A stretch of DNA of 64,000 bases from Rhizobium esperanzae (GTDB taxonomy: Bacteria; Pseudomonadota; Alphaproteobacteria; Rhizobiales; Rhizobiaceae): the NCBI RefSeq assembly GCF_014197615.1, contig NZ_JACIFY010000018.1, positions 103,208-167,207 on the forward strand, written 5' to 3'. Position numbers and translations under genes: made by a program. Under the pieces are notes generated by a model. That model made no database searches. It was not told the DNA's origin and saw nothing but the letters and a program-made list of their open reading frames with translations. Of this stretch, positions 58,657-64,000 are shown piece by piece. Each line of letters starts with the position of its first letter. The stretch's first letter is position 1.

Positions 58657-59138
58657 AGGCTTCTGCTCAAGGTTTCACAGGCCTGCACATGTTGCTCGCG
58701 ACCTCGGCATTTTTCGCCGTGGTGATCGCCGTCAACGTCACCATGGCCGTCTACGCTTCCTCCAGCTGGAGCGGCCTCGTCGTGGAAAACACCTATGTCG
58801 CCAGCCAGGAATTCAACCGCAACGCGGCAGCGATGAAGGCGATGAGCGCCTCCGGCATCGAGGGCGATCTTTCCATCAAGGGACACGAGATCCGCTACGA
58901 CATCCACGACAAGGGCGGGTCGCCCGCGATCGTCGACGATGTCGTGCTGAATTTCAAACGGCCGGTCGGAGACCACGAAGATTTCCACCTGACGCTCGGG
59001 AAGACGGGTGAAGGGCGTTTCGAAGCCGAGCATGCGGTCGCCAGGGGCGACTGGATTGTCGAGATCATCTCGAGAAAGGACGGCGTCGTCGTCATGCACG
59101 AAGCCAAACGCTTCGATACCGCGGAGTTCGGCCAATGA
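58653..59138 (+). CDS. fixH: FixH (CcoH), cbb3 oxidase assembly protein
   Basis: 161 residues with one N-terminal membrane anchor ('MLLATSAFFAVVIAVNVTMAVYASSSW', about 13-38) and the FixH periplasmic domain ('GLVVENTYVASQEFNRNAAAMKAM', 'GRFEAEHAVARGDWIVEIISRKDG'). It is needed for stable cbb3 assembly. It overlaps fixG and fixI by 4 bases each (ATGA), so fixGHI are translationally coupled. Confidence 0.94.
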   Translation: MKASAQGFTGLHMLLATSAFFAVVIAVNVTMAVYASSSWSGLVVENTYVASQEFNRNAAAMKAMSASGIEGDLSIKGHEIRYDIHDKGGSPAIVDDVVLNFKRPVGDHEDFHLTLGKTGEGRFEAEHAVARGDWIVEIISRKDGVVVMHEAKRFDTAEFGQ

Positions 59139-61423
59139 GCTGCTGCTCCATGGACACCGAAAGCGTGCTCGCTCTCAGCGCGACCTCGTCCAGCGCCGAG
59201 GAAGCCCGCCTTGCCAGCCACCCGCTCGGTGCAGGTTTGCGCCAGCTCGATCTCAGCGTTCCCGACGTCCACTGCGGCGCCTGCATCTCGACCATCGAAA
59301 GAGCGCTGTCGGCGCTTGCCTTCGTCAGGAAGGCGCGGGTCAATCTGACCGCACGAAGGGTAAGCTGCGTCTACCAAGAGGAGATCGACGAGCGCGCGAC
59401 CGATCCGTCCGAAATCCTCGCGGCGATCAACGCCGTGGGATATCGCGCGCATCTGTTCACGCCCTCGGCCCCCGAAAGCGACAGGACCAGAAACCAGCTT
59501 CTCCTGGCGGTCGGCGTTTCCGGTTTCGCGGCCGCCAATATCATGCTGCTTTCGGTATCGGTCTGGTCGGGTGCGGATGCTGCGACGCGCGATCTGTTTC
59601 ACTGGATCTCGGCGATGATCGCAGCACCCGCGCTGGTCTATGCGGGGCGTTTCTTCTTCAAGTCGGCTTGGAATGTGCTGAAGCGCGGGCGGACCAACAT
59701 GGACGTTCCGATCTCGCTCGCCGTCACGCTCTCTTATGCCGTCTCCTTGTGGGAGACGGCTCACCACGGCGAACATGCGTGGTTCGATGCGACGGTTTCC
59801 CTGCTGTTCTTCCTGCTGATCGGCCGGACTCTCGATCATGTCATGCGTGAAAAGGCGCGCGCGGCGATCAACGGGCTGGCGAGGCTCGCCCCGCGCGGGG
59901 CGCTGCTGATGATGCCGGACGGATCGCGGCGATACATCGCGGTGGAAGAGATCGCGGTCGGCGACGAGATCTCGATTGCGGCGGGCGAACGCGTTCCCGT
60001 CGACGGCATCGTCGTCAGCGGCGAAAGCGATGTGGACCTCTCCATCGTCACGGGCGAGAGCAGCCCGGTCGCGGTCGCTGCCGGAAGCGAGGTAAATTCG
60101 GGTGCGATGAACCTGACCGGCTCGCTCGTCTTCAAGGCGACGAGGATTGCCAGGAACTCGCTTCTCTCGGAGATCATCGGTCTCATGGAAGCCGCCGAAG
60201 GCGGAAGAGCGCGCTATCGCCGGATCGCCGATCGTGCCGCAGCACTCTATTCCCCGGCGGTGCATCTGTTGGCGCTGATCTCTTTCCTCGCCTGGGGCTT
60301 CCTCGGTGGCGACTGGAAACATGCGATGCTCGTTGCCGTCGCGGTGCTGATCATCACCTGCCCATGCGCACTGGGCCTTGCCGTGCCGGTGGTTCAGGTC
60401 GTTGCCGCGGGCGAGCTTTTCCGCAAGGGCATCATGGTCAAGGACGGTTCGGCGTTGGAACGGCTGGCCGAGGCGGATAGCGTCGCCTTCGACAAGACCG
60501 GCACCCTGACGATGGGCACGCCGCGCCTCGTCAGGACCGAGACGATCGAAGAGGGCAGTGCCGCCATCGCCCGCGGGTTGGCCGCGCATTCGCGTCATCC
60601 GCTTTCCCAGGCGCTGGTGCGGGACACCGAACTTGCCCATTTCCCGTCCTTTGACGGCGTCACGGAAATTCCAGGCGGCGGGCTGGAGGCAACAAAGGGA
60701 AGGGATGTTTATCGGCTGGGCAATGCGATGTTTGCCGGCGCAAACGGTTCCATGCCCAGCACCGTGGACACTCCGTTTTCGGAAGTGGTCCTGTCGAAAA
60801 ACGGGGGCGTTCTTGCCCGTTTCTTCTTCGACGACACGCTTCGCCCGGGCGCTGCCGAGGCTGTCGCCCAGCTCAATGCGGCCGGCCTTGAAACGCTGAT
60901 GGTATCCGGCGACAGGCAGAGCGTCGTCGACAATACAGCGCATGCTCTCGGCATCGACAGGGCCCTCGGCACTCTGACACCGAAGCAGAAGGTCGAGGAA
61001 TGCCAGAGATTGAGCGATCAGGGTCATCGCGTGCTCATGGTCGGCGACGGCATCAACGATGCTCCGGCACTTGCCGCCGCGCATGTCTCGATGGCACCTG
61101 CCACGGCGTCCGATATCGGCAGGCAGGCAGCCGACCTCGTCTTCTTCAACGACCGCCTTGACACCGTTCCCGAAGCGATCGCCGTCGCGCGGCGGTCCGC
61201 CAGCCTCATCCGGCAGAACTTCGCACTGGCGATCGGCTACAACGTGCTGGCGGTGCCCATCGCGATCGCCGGGCTGGCGACACCGCTGATTGCGGCGGTG
61301 GCCATGTCGACATCGTCGATCATCGTCGTCACGAACGCGCTGCGCCTCAATGCATTCGGCAAACGTCCCGGCATTCGGACCAAAGAGCGGGCCGGCGGGC
61401 AAGCGGAGGTGAAAACCGCATGA
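59135..61423 (+). CDS. fixI: FixI (CcoI), P1B copper ATPase
   Basis: A 762-residue copper-transporting P-type ATPase: N-terminal Cys-Cys and HMA site 'CGAC' (47-50), transmembrane 'CPC' (409-411), phosphorylated Asp453 ('DKTGTLT'), 'MVGDGINDAPALAAAHVSMA'. It exports Cu to the periplasmic side for the CuB site of cbb3 oxidase. It overlaps fixH and fixS by 4 bases. Unlike the Nia ATPase at 26508 it has CPC and no hemerythrin tail. Confidence 0.96.
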   Translation: MSCCSMDTESVLALSATSSSAEEARLASHPLGAGLRQLDLSVPDVHCGACISTIERALSALAFVRKARVNLTARRVSCVYQEEIDERATDPSEILAAINAVGYRAHLFTPSAPESDRTRNQLLLAVGVSGFAAANIMLLSVSVWSGADAATRDLFHWISAMIAAPALVYAGRFFFKSAWNVLKRGRTNMDVPISLAVTLSYAVSLWETAHHGEHAWFDATVSLLFFLLIGRTLDHVMREKARAAINGLARLAPRGALLMMPDGSRRYIAVEEIAVGDEISIAAGERVPVDGIVVSGESDVDLSIVTGESSPVAVAAGSEVNSGAMNLTGSLVFKATRIARNSLLSEIIGLMEAAEGGRARYRRIADRAAALYSPAVHLLALISFLAWGFLGGDWKHAMLVAVAVLIITCPCALGLAVPVVQVVAAGELFRKGIMVKDGSALERLAEADSVAFDKTGTLTMGTPRLVRTETIEEGSAAIARGLAAHSRHPLSQALVRDTELAHFPSFDGVTEIPGGGLEATKGRDVYRLGNAMFAGANGSMPSTVDTPFSEVVLSKNGGVLARFFFDDTLRPGAAEAVAQLNAAGLETLMVSGDRQSVVDNTAHALGIDRALGTLTPKQKVEECQRLSDQGHRVLMVGDGINDAPALAAAHVSMAPATASDIGRQAADLVFFNDRLDTVPEAIAVARRSASLIRQNFALAIGYNVLAVPIAIAGLATPLIAAVAMSTSSIIVVTNALRLNAFGKRPGIRTKERAGGQAEVKTA

Positions 61424-61578
61424 ATATGCTGATCTATCTCATACCGATCGCGCTCTTGATGGGAGGCATGGGGCTCCTGGCTTTCCTCTGGTCGCTGAAG
61501 AGCGGCCAATACGACGATCTTCAGGGAGCCGCCTGGCGCATTCTCGCCGAAGATGAAGCCGACCGGAAGAAACCTTGA
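61420..61578 (+). CDS. fixS: FixS (CcoS), cbb3 oxidase assembly protein
   Basis: 52 residues with one membrane helix ('LIYLIPIALLMGGMGLLAFLW', about 4-24) and the FixS 'SLKSGQYDDLQGAAWRILAEDE' motif. It is required for cofactor insertion into FixN. It overlaps fixI by ATGA and closes the fixGHIS operon. Confidence 0.93.
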   Translation: MNMLIYLIPIALLMGGMGLLAFLWSLKSGQYDDLQGAAWRILAEDEADRKKP

Positions 61579-61610
61579 TCACACACAGGCCCAACACGAA
61601 AGGAAGATCA

Positions 61611-62276
61611 ATGCCTGCGAAAAATTCCGTACTTTTGCAGTCTGACCTGTTCGACGGCCTGGACCAGGCGATCGTGCAGCAACTCGCCGCCACGGCTGAG
61701 CTTCGCACCTTCGCTCCCGACGAGCGGATCGTCGCCGAAGGCCAGGAGGCGTCATTCGTCTATTGCGTCATCGGCGGGTTCGTGCGGCTTTCCAAATCGG
61801 AATCCGCCGGGCGCGAGGCGGATATCTACGTATGCGAGCCGGGCGACACCTTCGGCGAATATCTTCTCTCGGGCGGCGGCTCTTATGCCTACAGCGCGTG
61901 GTCTGCCGATGGGGCCGAGGTCGCCTTGTTTGAACTTGCGGACTTGCGGGCACTTGCCGAACGGCACCCCGTCATGCATCGAAACGTCATGCGCATCATG
62001 GCCCGGTATCTGCTCGGCGCAATGGATTGCATTGCGGGGGATCGGCTGCACACGGCCGCGCAACGCGTTGCGAATTATCTCATGAGCCGATGCCCGGCGT
62101 CCGCCTCGCAGGTTACTTTCCGCCTTCCCTATCGGAAGAGAATTCTGGCCGGCAAACTGGGACTTGCCCCCGAGGCGCTTTCGCGAGCCTTTGCCGCGCT
62201 CGTCCCCGCAGGGGTCGAAATCAGAGGCAAGGTCGTTCTCGTCGACAGCGTCGATCAGCTTCGCAAGGCATGCTGA
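61611..62276 (+). CDS. Crp/Fnr-family regulator downstream of fixS
   Basis: 221 residues: sensor barrel ('LLQSDLFDGLDQAIVQQLAATAELRTFAPDERIVAEGQEASFVYCVIGGFVRLSK', 'GEYLLSGG') and helix-turn-helix 'RKRILAGKLGLAPEALSRAFAALVPAGVEI', recalling DNR-type regulators. Its recognition helix keeps E-x-x-S-R. No N-terminal FNR cysteine cluster is seen. The gene lies 32 bases after fixS with AAAGGAAGATC before the ATG, so it may be co-transcribed with fixGHIS. The signal is unknown. Confidence 0.85.
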   Translation: MPAKNSVLLQSDLFDGLDQAIVQQLAATAELRTFAPDERIVAEGQEASFVYCVIGGFVRLSKSESAGREADIYVCEPGDTFGEYLLSGGGSYAYSAWSADGAEVALFELADLRALAERHPVMHRNVMRIMARYLLGAMDCIAGDRLHTAAQRVANYLMSRCPASASQVTFRLPYRKRILAGKLGLAPEALSRAFAALVPAGVEIRGKVVLVDSVDQLRKAC

Positions 62277-62306
62277 CCTTCCCATGACGGATACAGGAGA
62301 TCCGAA

Positions 62307-62789
62307 ATGACGCGCAAGCAGAAGCGGCTGGCGGTGATAGCGGGCGGCATGGGCTTCATCGCCGCCGCCGTGCTGCTGGTCATGTTCGCCTTCAGCCAGT
62401 CGGTCGCCTATTTCTACATGCCGGCCGATCTGGCAAAGACGCCGGTGGCGCCGGATACCCGCATCCGGCTCGGCGGGCTGGTCGGCGAGGGCAGCGTCGT
62501 GCGCGGCACCGGATCGACGGTGGAATTTGCCGTCACCGACGGCAGCGCCAATGCCGTGAAGGTTCAATATACCGGCATTTTGCCGGATCTTTTCCGCGAA
62601 GGCCAGGGCGTCGTCACCGAAGGTTTGTTTGCATCGGGAGGGAACGTCTTCATCGCCGATACCGTGCTTGCCAAGCATGACGAGACCTATATGCCGAAGG
62701 ATGTCGCCGACCGGCTGAAGCAGCAGGGGCTGTGGAAGGAAGGCCAAGGGGGAGAAGGCCAGGGACAGGAAGCGAAGGCGACGCAATGA
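62307..62789 (+). CDS. ccmE: Cytochrome c maturation protein CcmE (CycJ), solitary copy
   Basis: A 160-residue heme chaperone: N-terminal membrane anchor (about 8-30), OB-fold domain ('RIRLGGLVGEGSVVRGTGSTVEFAVTDG', 'VQYTGILPDLFREGQGVVTEGLF') and the heme-binding His124 with Tyr128 ('LAKHDETYMP'). It carries heme to apocytochromes c in the periplasm. Usually ccmE lies in the cycHJKL operon, so a lone copy next to cbb3 genes is unusual. AGGAGATCCGAA precedes the ATG. Confidence 0.93.
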   Translation: MTRKQKRLAVIAGGMGFIAAAVLLVMFAFSQSVAYFYMPADLAKTPVAPDTRIRLGGLVGEGSVVRGTGSTVEFAVTDGSANAVKVQYTGILPDLFREGQGVVTEGLFASGGNVFIADTVLAKHDETYMPKDVADRLKQQGLWKEGQGGEGQGQEAKATQ

Positions 62790-62847
62790 TCATCGAGATC
62801 GGGCATGACGCGCTGGTGGCCCGTCCCACCGAGCATCAATCGGGTGT

Positions 62848-62861
62848 TTGATGAAAATCAA
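62848..62861. promoter_or_regulatory. FixK/FnrN box before the second CBS-BON gene
   Basis: TTGAT-GAAA-ATCAA, a perfect consensus. Its centre is about 72 bases upstream of the ATG at 62927. Confidence 0.88.
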
Positions 62862-62926
62862 AGCGTTGCGGCTGATCGGCCTCTAGCCTGTTCCGCACAA
62901 TAACCGCGATCAGGGAGACGGCGACC

Positions 62927-63604
62927 ATGCAGGCAAGGGATATAATGACCACCAAGGTGGTTTCGGTCAGCCCGGCGGTCAGCGTGCGCCATGCGGTTGC
63001 GATGATGCTGCAGAACCACGTCAGCGGTCTTCCGGTCGTCGACGATCGGGGACACGTTTGCGGCATGGTCACGGAGGGCGATCTGCTTCTGCGTCGGGAG
63101 GTCCGGCTCACGCCCCGCCCGGCGCGGGCGCCGGAGCTCATCTCCGAAATCGATCTCGAACGTTACATCTGCAGCAACGGTTGGTGTGTCACCGATGTCA
63201 TGTCCCAGGATGTGATCGTCGCGCGGCCGGACAGCGAAGTGTCCGATATCGCCGAAAGCCTGCAGGCGCATCGCATCAAACGCTTGCCGATCGTCGAAGA
63301 CGGACGTCTGGTCGGGATCGTCAGCCGGAGGGATATTCTGCGGGTAATCGCCGAAGCGCCGGCGACCGCCTTGCCGCGGGGGGATGAGGCGATCAGACTG
63401 GCGGTGCGCACCAGGCTGAGATCTGACCTCGGACTCACCTCTCAACGCGTGCAGGTCTCCGTCAGAAATGGACAGGTGACCGTTGACGGCCAGGTGGAAT
63501 CCGAACTCAAGCGCAAGGCGATCAAGGTTCTCGTCGAGGGCCTCAGCGGAATTGCCGGCTATAGGGATCGGCTGCTGGTCTCACCTGCTCACAGCCAGGA
63601 TTAG
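62927..63604 (+). CDS. CBS-pair and BON domain protein
   Basis: 225 residues with the same layout as the protein at 25410: CBS 1 ('AVAMMLQNHVSGLPVVDDRGHVCGMVTEGDLLLRR'), CBS 2 ('IAESLQAHRIKRLPIVEDGRLVGIVSRRDILRVIA') and a C-terminal BON-type region ('VQVSVRNGQVTVDGQVESELKRKAIKVLVEGLSGIAGYRDRLLV'). It binds nucleotides by family; its target is unknown. GGGAGACGGCGACC and a perfect FixK box precede the start. Confidence 0.88.
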   Translation: MQARDIMTTKVVSVSPAVSVRHAVAMMLQNHVSGLPVVDDRGHVCGMVTEGDLLLRREVRLTPRPARAPELISEIDLERYICSNGWCVTDVMSQDVIVARPDSEVSDIAESLQAHRIKRLPIVEDGRLVGIVSRRDILRVIAEAPATALPRGDEAIRLAVRTRLRSDLGLTSQRVQVSVRNGQVTVDGQVESELKRKAIKVLVEGLSGIAGYRDRLLVSPAHSQD

Positions 63605-63650
63605 AGACTCCGCTGCATTCGCCGCCATCATTGCGCCGATCCAACGAGGA

Positions 63651-63681
63651 GGCTTGCTCGATCCCGAGAGGCGAGCAAGCC
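63651..63681 (+). terminator. Hairpin after the CBS-BON gene
   Basis: GGCTTGCTCG and CGAGCAAGCC form a 10-bp stem with an 11-base loop, 46 bases after the stop. There is no T run behind it, so termination may need a factor. Confidence 0.55.
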
Positions 63682-63823
63682 ATCTGTCAACTTCCCTGCT
63701 TGACACGGAAATCTCCGACTCGTGAGTTCACCTTAGCGCGGCTATCGGGCTTCTTCTTTGATTGGAAGCAATGAGGAAGAGCACGATCGAAGTACGCTCG
63801 GCATTCATACGCTTGCGTCGAAC

Positions 63824-63837
63824 TTGACAGAGATCAA
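63824..63837. promoter_or_regulatory. FixK/FnrN box before hemA
   Basis: TTGA-CAGAGA-TCAA, centre about 60 bases upstream of the hemA ATG, as expected for low-oxygen induction of heme synthesis. Confidence 0.8.
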
Positions 63838-63890
63838 TTACGCCGACGGTGAGCCCGATGTATCGCTTGGTCATGCAGAAGGAGCATATG

Positions 63891-64000
63891 ATGGATTTCG
63901 AAGCGTTTTTCAAAAACGAACTGGGCGGGCTTCATGCCGAGGGCCGTTACCGCGTTTTTGCCGATCTCGAACGTCACCGCGGCAATTTTCCCCGCGCGAC
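63891..64000 (+). CDS. hemA: 5-aminolevulinate synthase HemA, 5' end only
   Basis: The first 36 codons are present (MDFEAFFKNELGGLHAEGRYRVFADLERHRGNFPRA), the well-conserved N-terminus of alphaproteobacterial 5-aminolevulinate synthase, and the gene continues beyond the window. The enzyme condenses glycine and succinyl-CoA to start heme synthesis. AAGGAGCAT precedes two ATGs (63888, 63891); the second has normal spacing. The FixK box upstream suggests this is an oxygen-regulated hemA copy. Confidence 0.88.
   Translation, partial: MDFEAFFKNELGGLHAEGRYRVFADLERHRGNFPRA

Noticed and set aside
58895..61402. 835-codon open frame on the minus strand opposite fixI and fixH
   Set aside because: It is the mirror of fixHI caused by high GC at third codon positions; its translation is Arg/Asp/Gly-rich with no recognisable domain.
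63758..63771. TTGATTGGAAGCAA as a further hybrid box
   Set aside because: The right half AGCAA departs from both half-site types, and a full box lies closer to hemA.
63728..63913. 61-codon minus-strand frame overlapping the hemA start
   Set aside because: It covers the hemA promoter and ribosome site and has no support of its own.
1..64000. tRNA, rRNA, CRISPR array, insertion sequence, replication origin
   Set aside because: Nothing with the expected structure was found by eye; short or degenerate elements could still be missed.

Overview
The window looks like an accessory or symbiotic plasmid segment of a Rhizobium of the R. etli/R. leguminosarum group. It has GC-rich coding DNA, a RIME-type rhizobial repeat, and a complete fixNOQP-fixGHIS microaerobic respiration block. 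It also has a hybrid FixL kinase (heme-PAS plus receiver) co-transcribed with fixK and no fixJ, plus denitrification genes (nirK, nirV, nnrR, nnrU, nnrS, pseudoazurin) and anaerobic heme genes (hemN, and hemA running off the right edge).

Left third (1-23 kb): aromatic and amine catabolism. A minus-strand operon from about 10.1 kb down to 0.7 kb (hpaF, hpaE, hpaD, gabD, hpaG, hpaH, hpaI, then a short-chain dehydrogenase, a MoaF-like protein and an NTF2-like protein), together with hpaBC and a divergent HpaA-type AraC regulator at 20-23 kb, encodes the whole 4-hydroxyphenylacetate meta-cleavage route to pyruvate and succinate. Inserted between these blocks is an IclR-headed operon (IclR, UPF0261, HAD hydrolase, two class-III PLP enzymes, an APH-fold kinase). 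It is divergent from an APC permease and an aldehyde dehydrogenase, and probably serves catabolism of an amine or amino alcohol. One PLP enzyme resembles the animal phospho-lyases ETNPPL/PHYKPL and sits next to the kinase.

Middle (23-34.5 kb): a low-oxygen stress island of universal stress proteins, CBS-domain protein, Nia-type P1B-5 metal ATPase with a hemerythrin tail, acetate kinase, a flavin-fold (PNPOx) protein, a DksA/TraR-type zinc-finger protein, an orphan OmpR response regulator and small hypotheticals. Most promoters carry a TTGA-N6-TCAA (FixK/FnrN) box.

34.5-50 kb: nitrogen-oxide and copper functions. nirK-nirV-nnrR-nnrU face nnrS across two NnrR-like boxes. A compact four-gene operon (Cys-tailed DUF2249, 12-TM heme-copper-oxidase-like protein, double DUF2249, DUF59/MIP18-type protein) faces hemN. 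After hemN come a tiny two-TM protein, a hemerythrin-like protein, a PepSY-cytochrome b561-two-component module, CopC-CopD fusion, YcnI and pseudoazurin. No nitric oxide reductase (norCB) is present in the window.

50-64 kb: hFixL-FixK, then divergently fixNOQP (plus a small ORF and a strong terminator), fixGHIS, a Crp/Fnr regulator, a lone ccmE, a second CBS-BON protein and the first 36 codons of hemA. The boxes allow one reading of the right two thirds: hFixL senses O2, an OmpR-type regulator relays to fixK through a K-box, and FixK switches on respiration, heme synthesis, copper/iron handling and stress genes, while NnrR handles NO. I saw no rRNA, tRNA, CRISPR array, transposase or replication origin.
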